DNA from: an uncultured Eubacteriales bacterium
Lineage (GTDB): Bacteria > Bacillota > Clostridia > Lachnospirales > Lachnospiraceae
Direction: 5' to 3'
NCBI GenBank assembly: GCA_900542465.1
Contig: UQNS01000003.1
Span: 97,125 to 161,124, forward strand
Length of the DNA stretch: 64,000 nucleotides
The position numbers and the translations under genes were made by a program. Positions 1 to 8,914 of the stretch are shown one piece after another. The first letter of the stretch is position 1. Every line of letters begins with the position of its first letter. A model generated the notes under the pieces. The model saw only the letters and a program-made list of their open reading frames with translations, did not search any database and was not told where the DNA came from.

Positions 1-2493
1 GAAAGTATAAGAAATATTTACAAAGCATGCAGCAGCAGACGTTTTCTTTTTACATCCACGCTTTATAGTACATTCAGGGGATATAAGCCGGATCTCAGCG
101 TTCATGCGGAATCCAGAGGGGTGAATGCCTACAATAATTCTTTCACAGAACTGGTTAAGGATCTGAAAAGGTATAAAAAACTGAAATATAGGGTTATTTT
201 CGTAACTTCGTCAAGGTCAAGGAGGGATAGGCTTGTTGATGAATTCAGAGAAAATGATATAGAAGCCTATTCGTCTGACCGGGAAGAAGCAGATATAGCG
301 CCGGGGCTCGTTATGGTCACAGAAGGCGGGATCAGCAGGGGATTCTCTTATCCGGAAATAAACTACGTCGTAATAACGGAAAATGATATATACACATCCG
401 GACGAAAAAAGAAAAATAAGTCCAAAAAGAATAAGGTCACGCTTGATGAATTAAAGTTGAGCATTGGCGACTATGTCGTGCATGAAAATTACGGAATCGG
501 AATTTATCAGGGAATAGTTAAACAGACGGTCGAGGGGATAGAGAAAGATTATATAAAAATAGACTATGCGGGCAACTCCTGCGTGTACATTCTGGCGACT
601 CAGACAGATATGCTGCAGAAATATGCTTCTGCAGATACGGACCAAAGACCTAAGGTGAATAAGATCGGAACCGCAGTCTGGTCAAGGACCAAATCTAAAA
701 CAAGAGATTCCGTAGAACTGGTAGCCGCAGATCTGATCAAATTGTATGCCCGGAGGGCAAATATGCACGGTTTCAGATTTGAACCTGATTCGGAGTGGCA
801 GAGGGAATTTGAGGAAATGTTCCCATATGAGGAGACGCAGGATCAGCTGGACGCAATCGCTGAAATAAAAGCTGATATGGAGAGCGACCGGATAATGGAT
901 CGTCTCTTATGCGGGGACGTAGGTTTTGGAAAAACTGAAGTGGCTCTTCGTTCAGCATTTAAAGCAGTCCAATCGGGAAAACAGGTAGCAGTTCTCGCCC
1001 CTACGACTATCCTAGCCGGCCAGCACTATGACACATTTGTTCAGAGAATGAAAGCCTTTCCGGTGACCATCGAACTTATGTCAGGCATGAAGACCAGAGG
1101 GCAGAATATAGAAACTGCCAGAAATGTGAACCTTGGACTCACTGATATCGTCATAGGCACTCACAGAATCCTTTCAGATGATGTTAAGTTTAAGGATCTG
1201 GGACTCCTTATCATCGATGAGGAGCAGAGATTCGGAGTAAACCATAAGGAAAAGCTTAAAAAGCTGAAGGGAAATGTAGATGTATTGGCGCTTTCTGCTA
1301 CTCCTATCCCAAGAACGCTTAGCATGAGCCTTGCAGGCATAAGGGACATGTCCACGCTGGAAGAGCCGCCGGTCGACAGAAATCCGATACAGACCTTTGT
1401 CACACAACAGGATGACGGAATTATAAGAGAGGCGATCAAGAGAGAACTTTCGCGCCAGGGACAGGTCTACTATGTTTACAACAGAGTAAACCGGATCGAA
1501 GAGGTACAGTCGCATCTGGAAGAGCTGGTACCGGAAGCTGTATTTGCCTGCATTCACGGACAGATGGACAACAAGACGCTGACCAGGACCATGACCGGTT
1601 TTATCAATGGAGAGATAGATGTTCTTATTTCTACGACTATTATTGAAACAGGCCTGGATATACCAAACGTAAATACGATCATAATAGAAAATGCGGAGAA
1701 CTTCGGTTTGTCACAGCTCTATCAGCTGAGAGGGCGTGTGGGCAGATCTGCAAGGACGTCTTATGCCTTTCTTCTATACAGAAGGGACAAGGTTATAACG
1801 GAGGTCGCCCAGAAAAGGCTTTCGGCCATTGGTGAAATGACAGATTTGGGCTCCGGGTACAGACTGGCAATGAAAGATCTGGAGATCAGAGGAGCAGGAG
1901 CTATGCTGGGAAAGACCCAGCATGGTCATATGGCGGCGGTTGGATTTGAAATGTATACAAGAATGCTCAATGAAGCTGTGACCCGCCAGAAGGGTATCGA
2001 AGTGCCGGATTATTTTGAAACCAGTATCGATATAGTAGCTGATGCATACCTGCCGGATACATATGTTGAAAAAGAGTCTCAGAAACTGGATCTTTACAAG
2101 AGGATAGCTTCTATCAGTGATAAAGACCAGCTCCGTGATATGGAAGACGAACTTACAGATGTATACGGGCCTATCCCCGGTCCTGCGCAGAACCTGCTTA
2201 CCATTGCGATCATCAAGGCTATTGCCCATGCATATGGGATCTGTGAGATAAAAGGCGGGAAAAGAGATGACGCATGGCTTACAAGGATAGTTTTCAGAGG
2301 TGTGGATAACAAAGGCACTATGTCAGATGAGGCTGTTCGGAAATTTGCGGATTCACTGAGAGGAGCTGCGTCAGCTTCCTTGGAAGATGAGAGGATACTG
2401 GTCTGGAGAGTAACAAATGCTAAATTCCAGAATGCCGGAGAGTATTTGAAAGGTTTGTGTATAATGGTTGAAAACATGGGTCAATATTGTTAA
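1..2493 (+). CDS. mfd: Transcription-repair coupling factor Mfd (5' end outside window)
   Basis: Mfd is the ATP-driven translocase that removes RNA polymerase stalled at lesions and recruits UvrA. The reading frame is open from base 1, so about 830 C-terminal residues are present of roughly 1,150 usual ones; the UvrB-like N-terminal part is missing. Seen in order: the CarD/Tudor-like RNAP-interaction domain (SIGDYVVHENYGIGIYQG, near 460-530), Walker A in GDVGFGKTE near 915, the DEEQ box (IIDEEQRFGV near 1,215), the LSATPIPRTL motif III, the QLRGRVGRS motif VI near 1,725, and the TRCF C-terminal domain. It ends in a clean TAA at 2,491-2,493. Family assignment is secure; a second candidate (RecG) is excluded by the RNAP-interaction and TRCF domains. 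Confidence 0.97.
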   Translation, partial: ESIRNIYKACSSRRFLFTSTLYSTFRGYKPDLSVHAESRGVNAYNNSFTELVKDLKRYKKLKYRVIFVTSSRSRRDRLVDEFRENDIEAYSSDREEADIAPGLVMVTEGGISRGFSYPEINYVVITENDIYTSGRKKKNKSKKNKVTLDELKLSIGDYVVHENYGIGIYQGIVKQTVEGIEKDYIKIDYAGNSCVYILATQTDMLQKYASADTDQRPKVNKIGTAVWSRTKSKTRDSVELVAADLIKLYARRANMHGFRFEPDSEWQREFEEMFPYEETQDQLDAIAEIKADMESDRIMDRLLCGDVGFGKTEVALRSAFKAVQSGKQVAVLAPTTILAGQHYDTFVQRMKAFPVTIELMSGMKTRGQNIETARNVNLGLTDIVIGTHRILSDDVKFKDLGLLIIDEEQRFGVNHKEKLKKLKGNVDVLALSATPIPRTLSMSLAGIRDMSTLEEPPVDRNPIQTFVTQQDDGIIREAIKRELSRQGQVYYVYNRVNRIEEVQSHLEELVPEAVFACIHGQMDNKTLTRTMTGFINGEIDVLISTTIIETGLDIPNVNTIIIENAENFGLSQLYQLRGRVGRSARTSYAFLLYRRDKVITEVAQKRLSAIGEMTDLGSGYRLAMKDLEIRGAGAMLGKTQHGHMAAVGFEMYTRMLNEAVTRQKGIEVPDYFETSIDIVADAYLPDTYVEKESQKLDLYKRIASISDKDQLRDMEDELTDVYGPIPGPAQNLLTIAIIKAIAHAYGICEIKGGKRDDAWLTRIVFRGVDNKGTMSDEAVRKFADSLRGAASASLEDERILVWRVTNAKFQNAGEYLKGLCIMVENMGQYC

Positions 2494-2540
2494 TATATCC
2501 AGCGGTCTACTGATCATTACAGGTTATGAAGGAGAATTAT

Positions 2541-3281
2541 ATGACCTATTTATCAGACGAAGAAAATAAAAAATTTGAAGGGGATGGCTCTAAGAACAGT
2601 AAAGGACAGGATCTGAAGACTTTTCTGGAAGCCTATGACCCGAAGGCGTATGATGACCCATGCAACACGGTGGATATGGCTGTATTTGGTTATGAAGGAG
2701 CCTTGTCTGATGAGGGTTCCCGTGCGGGGGTGAAAATAAAAAACATACTCCTGGTTAAAAGAGGAGATCATCCGTCTATCGGAGAATGGGCTATCCCCGG
2801 AGGATTTGTGGAATACAGAGAAGATCTTGATGAAACTGCACGAAGAGAGCTGGAAGAGGAAACTGATATAAAAGGGATCCTTCCGGTCCAGGTGGCTACT
2901 CATGCCGATCCTGGGAGAGATCCAAGGGCTAGACTGATAACTACACTTTATACGGCTATGGTTCCCGCTGTAAGCTTAATACCGACAGCCGGTGATGATG
3001 CAAGCGAAGCAAGACTCTTTAATATTAAGGTCGAGCTTATAAATACGGAGAGAGAAGATCGTGAGGGAACGGCATTTAAAGAAGTAAAAAGATTTGCGAT
3101 AAGCCTTATATGTGATGAGACCGGGGAGGAGCTCTCGGGACAGGCACTCAGGATCGAAGAGAACGATGGACTGGTAAGTGCTCATAAGTATAAGAAAATA
3201 TCATCAAGAGGAATTGCAATGGATCACTGCAATTTAATTCTTGATGCTTATCTGTTTATAAAAAGTTTATTAGTTAATTGA
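2541..3281 (+). CDS. NUDIX hydrolase, NrtR/ADP-ribose pyrophosphatase-like
   Basis: The protein is a 246-residue NUDIX hydrolase. The Nudix box is intact: GGFVEYREDLDETARRELEEETD gives the G-x5-E-x7-REuxEE pattern, so pyrophosphohydrolase activity on a nucleoside-diphosphate derivative is expected. The arrangement, with a C-terminal extension of about 100 residues, resembles the NrtR/ADP-ribose pyrophosphatase group, but no DNA-binding domain can be confirmed by eye. The start is taken at ATG 2541 because GAAGGAG lies 8 bases before it; an upstream in-frame ATG at 2526 overlaps that ribosome-binding site. It lies 47 bases after mfd and probably shares its transcript. The substrate is not known. 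Confidence 0.85.
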   Translation: MTYLSDEENKKFEGDGSKNSKGQDLKTFLEAYDPKAYDDPCNTVDMAVFGYEGALSDEGSRAGVKIKNILLVKRGDHPSIGEWAIPGGFVEYREDLDETARRELEEETDIKGILPVQVATHADPGRDPRARLITTLYTAMVPAVSLIPTAGDDASEARLFNIKVELINTEREDREGTAFKEVKRFAISLICDETGEELSGQALRIEENDGLVSAHKYKKISSRGIAMDHCNLILDAYLFIKSLLVN

Positions 3282-3375
3282 TATATTTTAGCAGTAATGC
3301 TATAATCTACCGGAAATAGCGATTTTTACGTTGGAGAAGAAGACCGTCGATAGACGTCGGAGGAACATATTCATA

Positions 3376-4671
3376 ATGGAACAGTATATTGTCAAGGGGA
3401 ATGTACCGCTTAAAGGCGAGGTCAAAATGAGTGGTGCCAAGAATGCGGCTTTAGGTATTCTGGCTGCAGCAATAATGGCTGATGAGCCGGTCACAGTTGA
3501 GAATGTACCGGCTGTGCGGGATACAGATGTTATAATTCAGGCTATAAAGGGAATTGGGGCGATAGTGAAGGCTCTTGATAAAAATTCTTTTACTATTGAC
3601 GGAAGAGCGATAAACAGTATCGACATCCAGTACGAGCAGGTCAAAAAGATCAGGGCTTCTTACTACCTGATAGGTGTCCTTCTTGGCAAATACCATGAGG
3701 CGAAGGTGGCGCTTCCGGGTGGATGTGACATTGGAAGCAGACCGATCGATATGCACATAAAAGGTTTTACGGCTTTAGGAGCAGAGGTAAAGATACTTCC
3801 GGGCGGGATCGTTCATGCAAAAGCCGAGAGGCTGGCAGGAGCTCATATCTATTTTGATATGGTCTCTGTTGGCGCTACGATAAACCTTATGTTGGCAGCC
3901 TGTCGTGCGGAAGGTGAAACGATCCTGGAAAATGCAGCTAAAGAGCCGCATATCGTTGATGTTGCCAATTTCCTCAATGCCATGGGGGCCAATATCAAGG
4001 GCGCAGGTACAGATGTGATAAGGATAAGAGGGGTTAAAAAGCTCCATGCTGCATCCTATTCAATAATACCGGATCAGATCGAAGCGGGAACTTTTATGGT
4101 CGCGGCAGCAGTAACAGGCGGAGATATTATGGTCTGTGACGTTATCCCGAAGCATCTTGAGTCTATTTCGGCCAAGCTTATTGAAATGGGTTGTGAAGTA
4201 ATTGAGGGCGATGATACAGTCAGAGTAGTTTCTAAGGGAAAATTAAAAGCTACTAACATAAAGACTCTTCCATACCCCGGGTTTCCAACGGACATGCAGC
4301 CTCAGATCGCAGTTGCCCTTGCTCTTGCGGAAGGTACGAGCATGGTCACGGAAGGCGTGTTTGACAACAGGTTCAGGTATGTTGATGAACTTGCAAGGAT
4401 GGGAGGCAAGGGTAAGGTCGAAGGCAATACTTTTTATGTGGAAGGTGTTGATGGACTTACCGGAGCAGATATATGCGCCCCTGACCTGAGAGCCGGAGCG
4501 GCTTTGGTATTAGCCGCGCTGGCGGCTGAAGGCTACTCTCAGGTAGAAGATATTAAATACATCCAGCGAGGATATGAAGACTTCGACGGAAAGCTCAGAA
4601 GCCTTGGGGCTAAAATAGAGATAGTAACAAATGAGCGTGATGCTCAGAAGTTTAAATTAAAAGTCGGATGA
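3376..4671 (+). CDS. murA: UDP-N-acetylglucosamine 1-carboxyvinyltransferase MurA
   Basis: MurA performs the first committed step of peptidoglycan synthesis, transferring enolpyruvate from PEP to UDP-GlcNAc in the cytoplasm. The 431-residue length is typical. The N-terminal KxxxxSGAKNAAL motif and the catalytic loop LPGGCDIGSRPIDMH are present; the loop Cys is residue 117, so the protein has the fosfomycin-sensitive Cys form rather than the Asp variant. ATG 3376 is preceded by CGGAGGAA; the frame continues upstream but without another good ribosome-binding site. A strong terminator follows directly. Firmicutes often have two paralogues (murA/murZ); only this one is in the window, so which paralogue it is cannot be told. 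Confidence 0.95.
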   Translation: MEQYIVKGNVPLKGEVKMSGAKNAALGILAAAIMADEPVTVENVPAVRDTDVIIQAIKGIGAIVKALDKNSFTIDGRAINSIDIQYEQVKKIRASYYLIGVLLGKYHEAKVALPGGCDIGSRPIDMHIKGFTALGAEVKILPGGIVHAKAERLAGAHIYFDMVSVGATINLMLAACRAEGETILENAAKEPHIVDVANFLNAMGANIKGAGTDVIRIRGVKKLHAASYSIIPDQIEAGTFMVAAAVTGGDIMVCDVIPKHLESISAKLIEMGCEVIEGDDTVRVVSKGKLKATNIKTLPYPGFPTDMQPQIAVALALAEGTSMVTEGVFDNRFRYVDELARMGGKGKVEGNTFYVEGVDGLTGADICAPDLRAGAALVLAALAAEGYSQVEDIKYIQRGYEDFDGKLRSLGAKIEIVTNERDAQKFKLKVG

Positions 4672-4681
4672 TCATTAGCAC

Positions 4682-4716
4682 GGTCGGTCGGGAAAAATTC
4701 CTGACCGACTTTTTTT
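4682..4716 (+). terminator. Rho-independent terminator after murA
   Basis: A 12-bp GC-rich stem (GGTCGGTCGGGA pairing with TCCTGACCGAC, one G-T pair) with a short A-rich loop is followed by seven T. It closes the mfd-nudix-murA unit. Confidence 0.9.
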
Positions 4717-4882
4717 GCAGTCAAAATTCAGATATAATCCTTTTATAAAGTTATTTTTAATATTTTCTTAGAAGTATGGTTATATTTTAAAGTACATTTT
4801 AAGTTATAATGGTCAAATGTTAACAGGAAGGGAAAAGCCTTGTGAAACATGGATTTTACTTAACAAATGCAGGGGAGATCAA

Positions 4883-6433
4883 ATGAAGCTAAGGACAAAA
4901 ATGAAAGTGGCCTTCATAATCATGGCGGTCATGCCGGTCGTGTTATGTGGCGTTGCCATAGCTTTTATAATGCAGCGGGAGGTAAACGCTCTGCGAAGGA
5001 CCTATGATGTATCCGGGAAATATAAGTTTTACGATCTATACTCTCCAAGTGTACTTTTAGGAGGCATCACAGAGAAAAATTACCAGAAGATCTGTGAGGA
5101 TGTCGCGGCAGACCCGTCAGTTCTTAGTGATATAGGCTATTTAAATGAATTATCAGAGGAATTGAAGACCAAGCTTTCATATGTGGTTGTAAAGTATGAC
5201 GGAATAATAACATATTCAACAGCGCCTTATTCAAATGCGGAATTACTGAAGAATATACTTCCGGAGCACGCTCTTTCTCAGAATATGGAAAGTGGCGGGA
5301 TCTATAAGGGAGGTAAGTATGAATGTCTTATCAAGACCGTAACTTATACGGATGAGCTGGATCATGAAGTTTCGCTGTATATCATAACACCGATGAGGCA
5401 GGTGATCCCGGAGTTTAAAAAGCTTTTGACCGAGGCCTTCATCGTAATTATAGAAGTGCTGGCTTTTACAAGTTTTATTCTTTACTTCTGGATAAATCGT
5501 TCGTTCGTCAAGCCGATCGACAGACTCAGGCTGGGGACCAGGAACATTAAAGAAGGAAATCTGGATTTTGAGATCAAGAGCAAGTCTAAGGATGAACTGG
5601 GAGACCTCTGCAGAGATTTTGAGGACATGAGATTAAGGCTCAAAAGATCTGATGATGAAAAAGAAAAGTCAGATGCAGAGGAAAAAGAACTGATAAGAAA
5701 TATCTCTCATGATCTGAAGACTCCGCTGACAGCTATCAAGGGGTATGTAGAAGGACTGAGAGATGGAATAGCATCTACTCCTGAAAAACAACAGAGATAT
5801 CTTATGACTATTGCTAATAAGGTAGAGGATATGGACAGGCTCATTGATGAGCTTACTTTATTCTCACGACTGGATACGAACAGAATACCTTATGATATGG
5901 TCAGGATAAATGTTAAAAGCTATTTTGATGATTGTATCGGCGAGATCAAGCTGGATCTCAGTGCTCAGGATATAGAACTGAACTACAGGTTTCATGGAGA
6001 TGAGGCCATGGAAGTGGAGGCAGACCCTAACCAGCTTAAGAGGGTGATAAATAACATAATCTCCAATTCGATCAAATATAAGGCCGGTGACAGGCAATGC
6101 GTGATCGATATCGGAGTATATGATGAAGGAGACTATGTCCACATTTCAATGTCCGACAATGGCAAGGGTATTGCTATGAAGGATATACCGCGAATATTTG
6201 AGAGATTCTACAGAACAGATGAATCCAGGACCTCACCTCAGTCAGGCTCGGGAATCGGGCTTGCTATAGTTAAGAAGATCATTGAAGACCATAAGGGGAG
6301 AATATGGGTAGAATCAGTAGAAGGAGAGGGTACATCATTCCATATTAATCTGTTAAGATATAAAGAAGGAATGCAGCTTTCTCTGCCAGATAACCAGATG
6401 AGTAAACAGTCCAACAAGAGGAGGAAATCATGA
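4883..6433 (+). CDS. Sensor histidine kinase (HAMP, HisKA, HATPase_c)
   Basis: This is a 516-residue membrane sensor kinase. A first transmembrane segment (about residues 9-29), an extracytoplasmic sensor region of about 160 residues, and a second transmembrane segment (IVIIEVLAFTSFILYFWI, about 190-210) are followed by a HAMP linker. The dimerisation box NISHDLKTPLTAIKGY carries the phospho-accepting His near residue 276. The ATPase domain has the N box (NIISNSIKYK), G1 (MSDNGKGI) and G2 (GSGIGLAIVKKII). ATG 4883 was chosen because AGGGGAG lies 5 bases upstream; the frame also has an ATG at 4817 without such a site. The stop overlaps the start of the response regulator by 4 bases, so the two are translationally coupled. 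The signal sensed is unknown. Confidence 0.92.
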   Translation: MKLRTKMKVAFIIMAVMPVVLCGVAIAFIMQREVNALRRTYDVSGKYKFYDLYSPSVLLGGITEKNYQKICEDVAADPSVLSDIGYLNELSEELKTKLSYVVVKYDGIITYSTAPYSNAELLKNILPEHALSQNMESGGIYKGGKYECLIKTVTYTDELDHEVSLYIITPMRQVIPEFKKLLTEAFIVIIEVLAFTSFILYFWINRSFVKPIDRLRLGTRNIKEGNLDFEIKSKSKDELGDLCRDFEDMRLRLKRSDDEKEKSDAEEKELIRNISHDLKTPLTAIKGYVEGLRDGIASTPEKQQRYLMTIANKVEDMDRLIDELTLFSRLDTNRIPYDMVRINVKSYFDDCIGEIKLDLSAQDIELNYRFHGDEAMEVEADPNQLKRVINNIISNSIKYKAGDRQCVIDIGVYDEGDYVHISMSDNGKGIAMKDIPRIFERFYRTDESRTSPQSGSGIGLAIVKKIIEDHKGRIWVESVEGEGTSFHINLLRYKEGMQLSLPDNQMSKQSNKRRKS

Positions 6434-7119
6434 GTAAAGTATTAATAGTAGAAGATGAAGAAGCTATTGCAGAGATCGAACGTGACTATCTTGAATTAAG
6501 CGGTTTCGATGTAACTATCAGGAGCGAAGGAACAAGCGGTCTGGAGACAGCTCTTAACGAAGATTTTGATATTCTTATTCTTGATATAATGCTGCCCGGT
6601 CTTGATGGATTTGAGATCTGTAAGCAGGTAAGAGAAGTGAAAAATATACCGATTATAATGGTATCTGCCAAGAAGGAGGACATTGACAAGATCAGAGGTC
6701 TTGGCATAGGTGCAGATGATTATATGACTAAGCCGTTCAGTCCGAGTGAAATGGTAGCCAGAGTAAAGGCCCACCTGGCCAGATATGAAAGACTTATGAC
6801 GGATAATAAACCAGAGAATGACATAATCGAGGTTCGCGGCGTTAAGATCGATAAGACAGCAAGAAGAGTATTTGTTGACGGAGAAGAAAAGAACTTTACT
6901 ACTAAAGAATTCGATCTCCTCACTTTCCTTGCGGAGAATCCAAATCATGTATATACAAAAGAAGAACTTTTCCGTGAGATATGGGATATGGATTCAGTGG
7001 GTGATATTGCAACCGTAACGGTTCATATAAAGAAGATAAGAGAAAAAATAGAAGCGGATACATCAAAGCCTCAGTATATAGAAACGATCTGGGGCGTAGG
7101 CTACAGATTCAAGGGATGA
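6430..7119 (+). CDS. OmpR/PhoB-family response regulator
   Basis: The 229-residue regulator is the partner of the preceding kinase, with which it shares an ATGA overlap; its AGGAGG ribosome-binding site lies inside the kinase's last codons. The receiver domain has the acidic pair at residues 8-9, the phospho-accepting Asp 52 (LILDIMLPGLDG), the Thr/Ser switch region and Lys 101 (YMTKPFSP). The C-terminal part is a winged helix of the OmpR type (FTTKEFDLLTFLAENPNHVYTKEELFREIWD, then VTVHIKKIREKIE). The general role is transcriptional control; its targets cannot be read from the window. Because no other gene shares the transcript before the terminator at 7,132, the pair forms a stand-alone two-component operon. 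Confidence 0.95.
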   Translation: MSKVLIVEDEEAIAEIERDYLELSGFDVTIRSEGTSGLETALNEDFDILILDIMLPGLDGFEICKQVREVKNIPIIMVSAKKEDIDKIRGLGIGADDYMTKPFSPSEMVARVKAHLARYERLMTDNKPENDIIEVRGVKIDKTARRVFVDGEEKNFTTKEFDLLTFLAENPNHVYTKEELFREIWDMDSVGDIATVTVHIKKIREKIEADTSKPQYIETIWGVGYRFKG

Positions 7120-7131
7120 TCTGACGTTATT

Positions 7132-7180
7132 AAAAGCACATCTTTTTCGACAGGTAAACGAAAGAGATGTGCTTTTATTT
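7132..7180 (+). terminator. Terminator after the two-component operon
   Basis: Long stem AAAAGCACATCT(TTTTCG) pairing with (CGAAAG)AGATGTGCTTTT, loop about 8 bases, followed by TATTTTATT. The A/T flanks make it usable in both directions. Confidence 0.9.
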
Positions 7181-7268
7181 TATTGAGAAATATTTGCGAA
7201 AATTGATCGTAATCTATAGATTAAATAAAATCTCCAGTTTATAATTAAAATAAAAAGTTGGAGACGAA

Positions 7269-8018
7269 ATGACTAAGATTTTTGCTCACCGCGGGGCCAG
7301 CGGCTATGCTCCGGAGAACACGATGCAGGCCTTCAGAATGGCAGTTGAAATGGGCGCAGAAGGAATAGAGTGTGATATTCAGTTAACTAAGGATGGAATA
7401 CCTGTTATCATCCATGATGAAACTATAGACAGAACCAGCAATGGCAAGGGATTTGTAAAGGATATGACCTATGATGAGCTGTCAGAGTTTTCATTTGATA
7501 ACGGATTAGAAGGATTTGTTCCATGCAAACTGCCAAGATTGGAAGAACTGCTGGATCTGGTCAAGGATACCGGGATATATTTGAATGTAGAGCTTAAGAC
7601 GGAAGTTTTTCCTTACCGGGGGATAGAGAAGGTGTTACTGGAAGAAGTAGCCAAAAGAGATATGTTTGACCAGGTCATCGTTTCTTCTTTCAATCATTAT
7701 TCCATTGAAGATCTGAAAAATGCAGAGGAAAAATATGAAAAGAAACTGGAGACCGCTTGGCTGCTGAAATCAATGATGCTTCATGTGCCGGATAATGCTG
7801 GAAAGTATAATATAAGAGGCATACATCCGCCGGTCTATCATGCCAACAATGACCAGGTATTTTCAGAATACATAGACAGTAAACTGTCAGTAAGAGTCTG
7901 GACGGTAAATGAGAAAGAAGATATGGATAAGCTTCTGAGTATGGGAGTGGAAGCCATTATCACTAATTATCCGGATAAGGCGTTACAAGCCAGAAAAATA
8001 TTCGAATGTTCTAAATAA
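7269..8018 (+). CDS. Glycerophosphodiester phosphodiesterase
   Basis: The 249-residue protein belongs to the GDPD TIM-barrel family, which hydrolyses glycerophosphodiesters (deacylated phospholipids) to glycerol-3-phosphate and an alcohol. The N-terminal IFAHRGASGYAPENT supplies the catalytic His-Arg (residues 7-8) and the metal-binding Glu; EGIECDIQLTKDG provides the second acidic pair and IIHDETIDRTSNGKG the catalytic His. Barrel strand motifs NVELK and VWTVN also fit. No signal peptide is seen, so a cytoplasmic enzyme is likely. ATG 7269 follows GGAGACGAA. It stands alone between the terminator at 7,132-7,180 and the larC-like gene. Confidence 0.93.
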   Translation: MTKIFAHRGASGYAPENTMQAFRMAVEMGAEGIECDIQLTKDGIPVIIHDETIDRTSNGKGFVKDMTYDELSEFSFDNGLEGFVPCKLPRLEELLDLVKDTGIYLNVELKTEVFPYRGIEKVLLEEVAKRDMFDQVIVSSFNHYSIEDLKNAEEKYEKKLETAWLLKSMMLHVPDNAGKYNIRGIHPPVYHANNDQVFSEYIDSKLSVRVWTVNEKEDMDKLLSMGVEAIITNYPDKALQARKIFECSK

Positions 8019-8043
8019 AGTTCAATTTTTCAAGGATTTTTAG

Positions 8044-8073
8044 TTGTACAAACACGGTTTTTAAATATATTAT
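8044..8073 (+). promoter_or_regulatory. Candidate sigma-A promoter for the larC-like gene
   Basis: TTGTAC (8044-8049) and TATTAT (8068-8073) are separated by 18 bases, about 50 bases before the ATG at 8124. Weak match, prediction only. Confidence 0.35.
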
Positions 8074-8123
8074 GTATACATAAAGTGAACTTATTTTTAA
8101 CCGTTTTTGAGGGAGGTTTATCA

Positions 8124-8861
8124 ATGAAGACACTGTTTTTGGATATGAAGGCCGGTGTTGCGAGTGACATGCTGGTAGGAGCGCTGCTGGATCTGGGGGC
8201 TGATGAAGCGCCGATTGCCAGAGCTCTTGCAAGTTTCAATAAGAAGGGAATTGCAGATCTTTCATATGAGATCAAGAGAGTAAATAAAAAAGGAGTGGAA
8301 GCCTGTGATTTCAAGGTCAAGGTTGAAGGCGATGACTCCCTGGTGAAACGTAATCTTGAAGATATGCAGGAGATCATTAATGAACTGGATCTTTCAGATA
8401 TTGCCAGACGGATTGTTTTAAGAATATATGATATACTTGCGGGGGCAGAAGGAACTATATACAGGTCTGAGCCTAACCAGCTCTATTTCCATGAAACATC
8501 TTCAATGGCCAAGCTGGCTGATATAGTTGCATTTGCTGCATGCTTTGATTCTCTTATAGTTGGGGATGTATACATCTCCAAGATAGGAGAGGGTCACGGA
8601 CAGGTTGAGACGTCCGGCAGACGTCTGAACGTTCCTGTACCGGAGGTGAAGCTTATTGCGGACTTCTATAATATACCGATCGATACTACAGATAAAGAAG
8701 GCGAACTTATTACACCATCAGGAATCGCCATGGTAGTTTCTGTAACGACTACAACTAAAAAGCTTGAGCACTTTAAAATAGTTAAGACCGGTATCGGCGC
8801 CGGAAAGATGGATTTTGACTGGCCGGCTGTTTTAGAAGCGCATATAGTTGAAAGAATATAA
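8124..8861 (+). CDS. LarC-like protein (LarC1/N-terminal domain only)
   Basis: The 245-residue protein matches the N-terminal half of LarC, the nickel-insertion enzyme that makes the nickel-pincer nucleotide cofactor of lactate racemase. Typical blocks are MKTLFLDMKAGVASDMLVGALLDLGA at the N-terminus, LYFHETSSMAKLADIVAFAACFDSL and the GELITPSGIAMV block. In Lactobacillus the full enzyme is made by frameshifting from larC1 into larC2. Here the gene ends at 8,861 and a terminator follows within 3 bases, so no larC2 is present, and larA, larB or larE are also absent from the window. It is therefore either a stand-alone LarC1 paralogue or a remnant. ATG 8124 has GGGAGG 8 bases upstream. Confidence 0.8.
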   Translation: MKTLFLDMKAGVASDMLVGALLDLGADEAPIARALASFNKKGIADLSYEIKRVNKKGVEACDFKVKVEGDDSLVKRNLEDMQEIINELDLSDIARRIVLRIYDILAGAEGTIYRSEPNQLYFHETSSMAKLADIVAFAACFDSLIVGDVYISKIGEGHGQVETSGRRLNVPVPEVKLIADFYNIPIDTTDKEGELITPSGIAMVVSVTTTTKKLEHFKIVKTGIGAGKMDFDWPAVLEAHIVERI

Positions 8862-8863
8862 AT

Positions 8864-8914
8864 AAAAATGACACAGACTTTTTGAGGATACCTGATCAAA
8901 TCTGTGTCATTTTT
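8864..8914. terminator. Bidirectional terminator between larC-like gene and thiE
   Basis: AAAAATGACACAGA (8864-8877) pairs perfectly with TCTGTGTCATTTTT (8901-8914) across a 23-base loop. A-run and T-run flank both sides, so it can end the rightward larC-like gene and the leftward thi operon. The last bases touch the thiE stop codon. Confidence 0.9.

Noticed and set aside
1174..1557. Leftward open frame inside mfd
   Set aside because: Shadow of the coding strand; no ribosome-binding site and lower coding sense than Mfd, whose motifs span the region.
8124..8914. Programmed frameshift from larC1 into larC2
   Set aside because: No larC2-like frame exists after the stop; a terminator and the convergent thiE gene follow at once.
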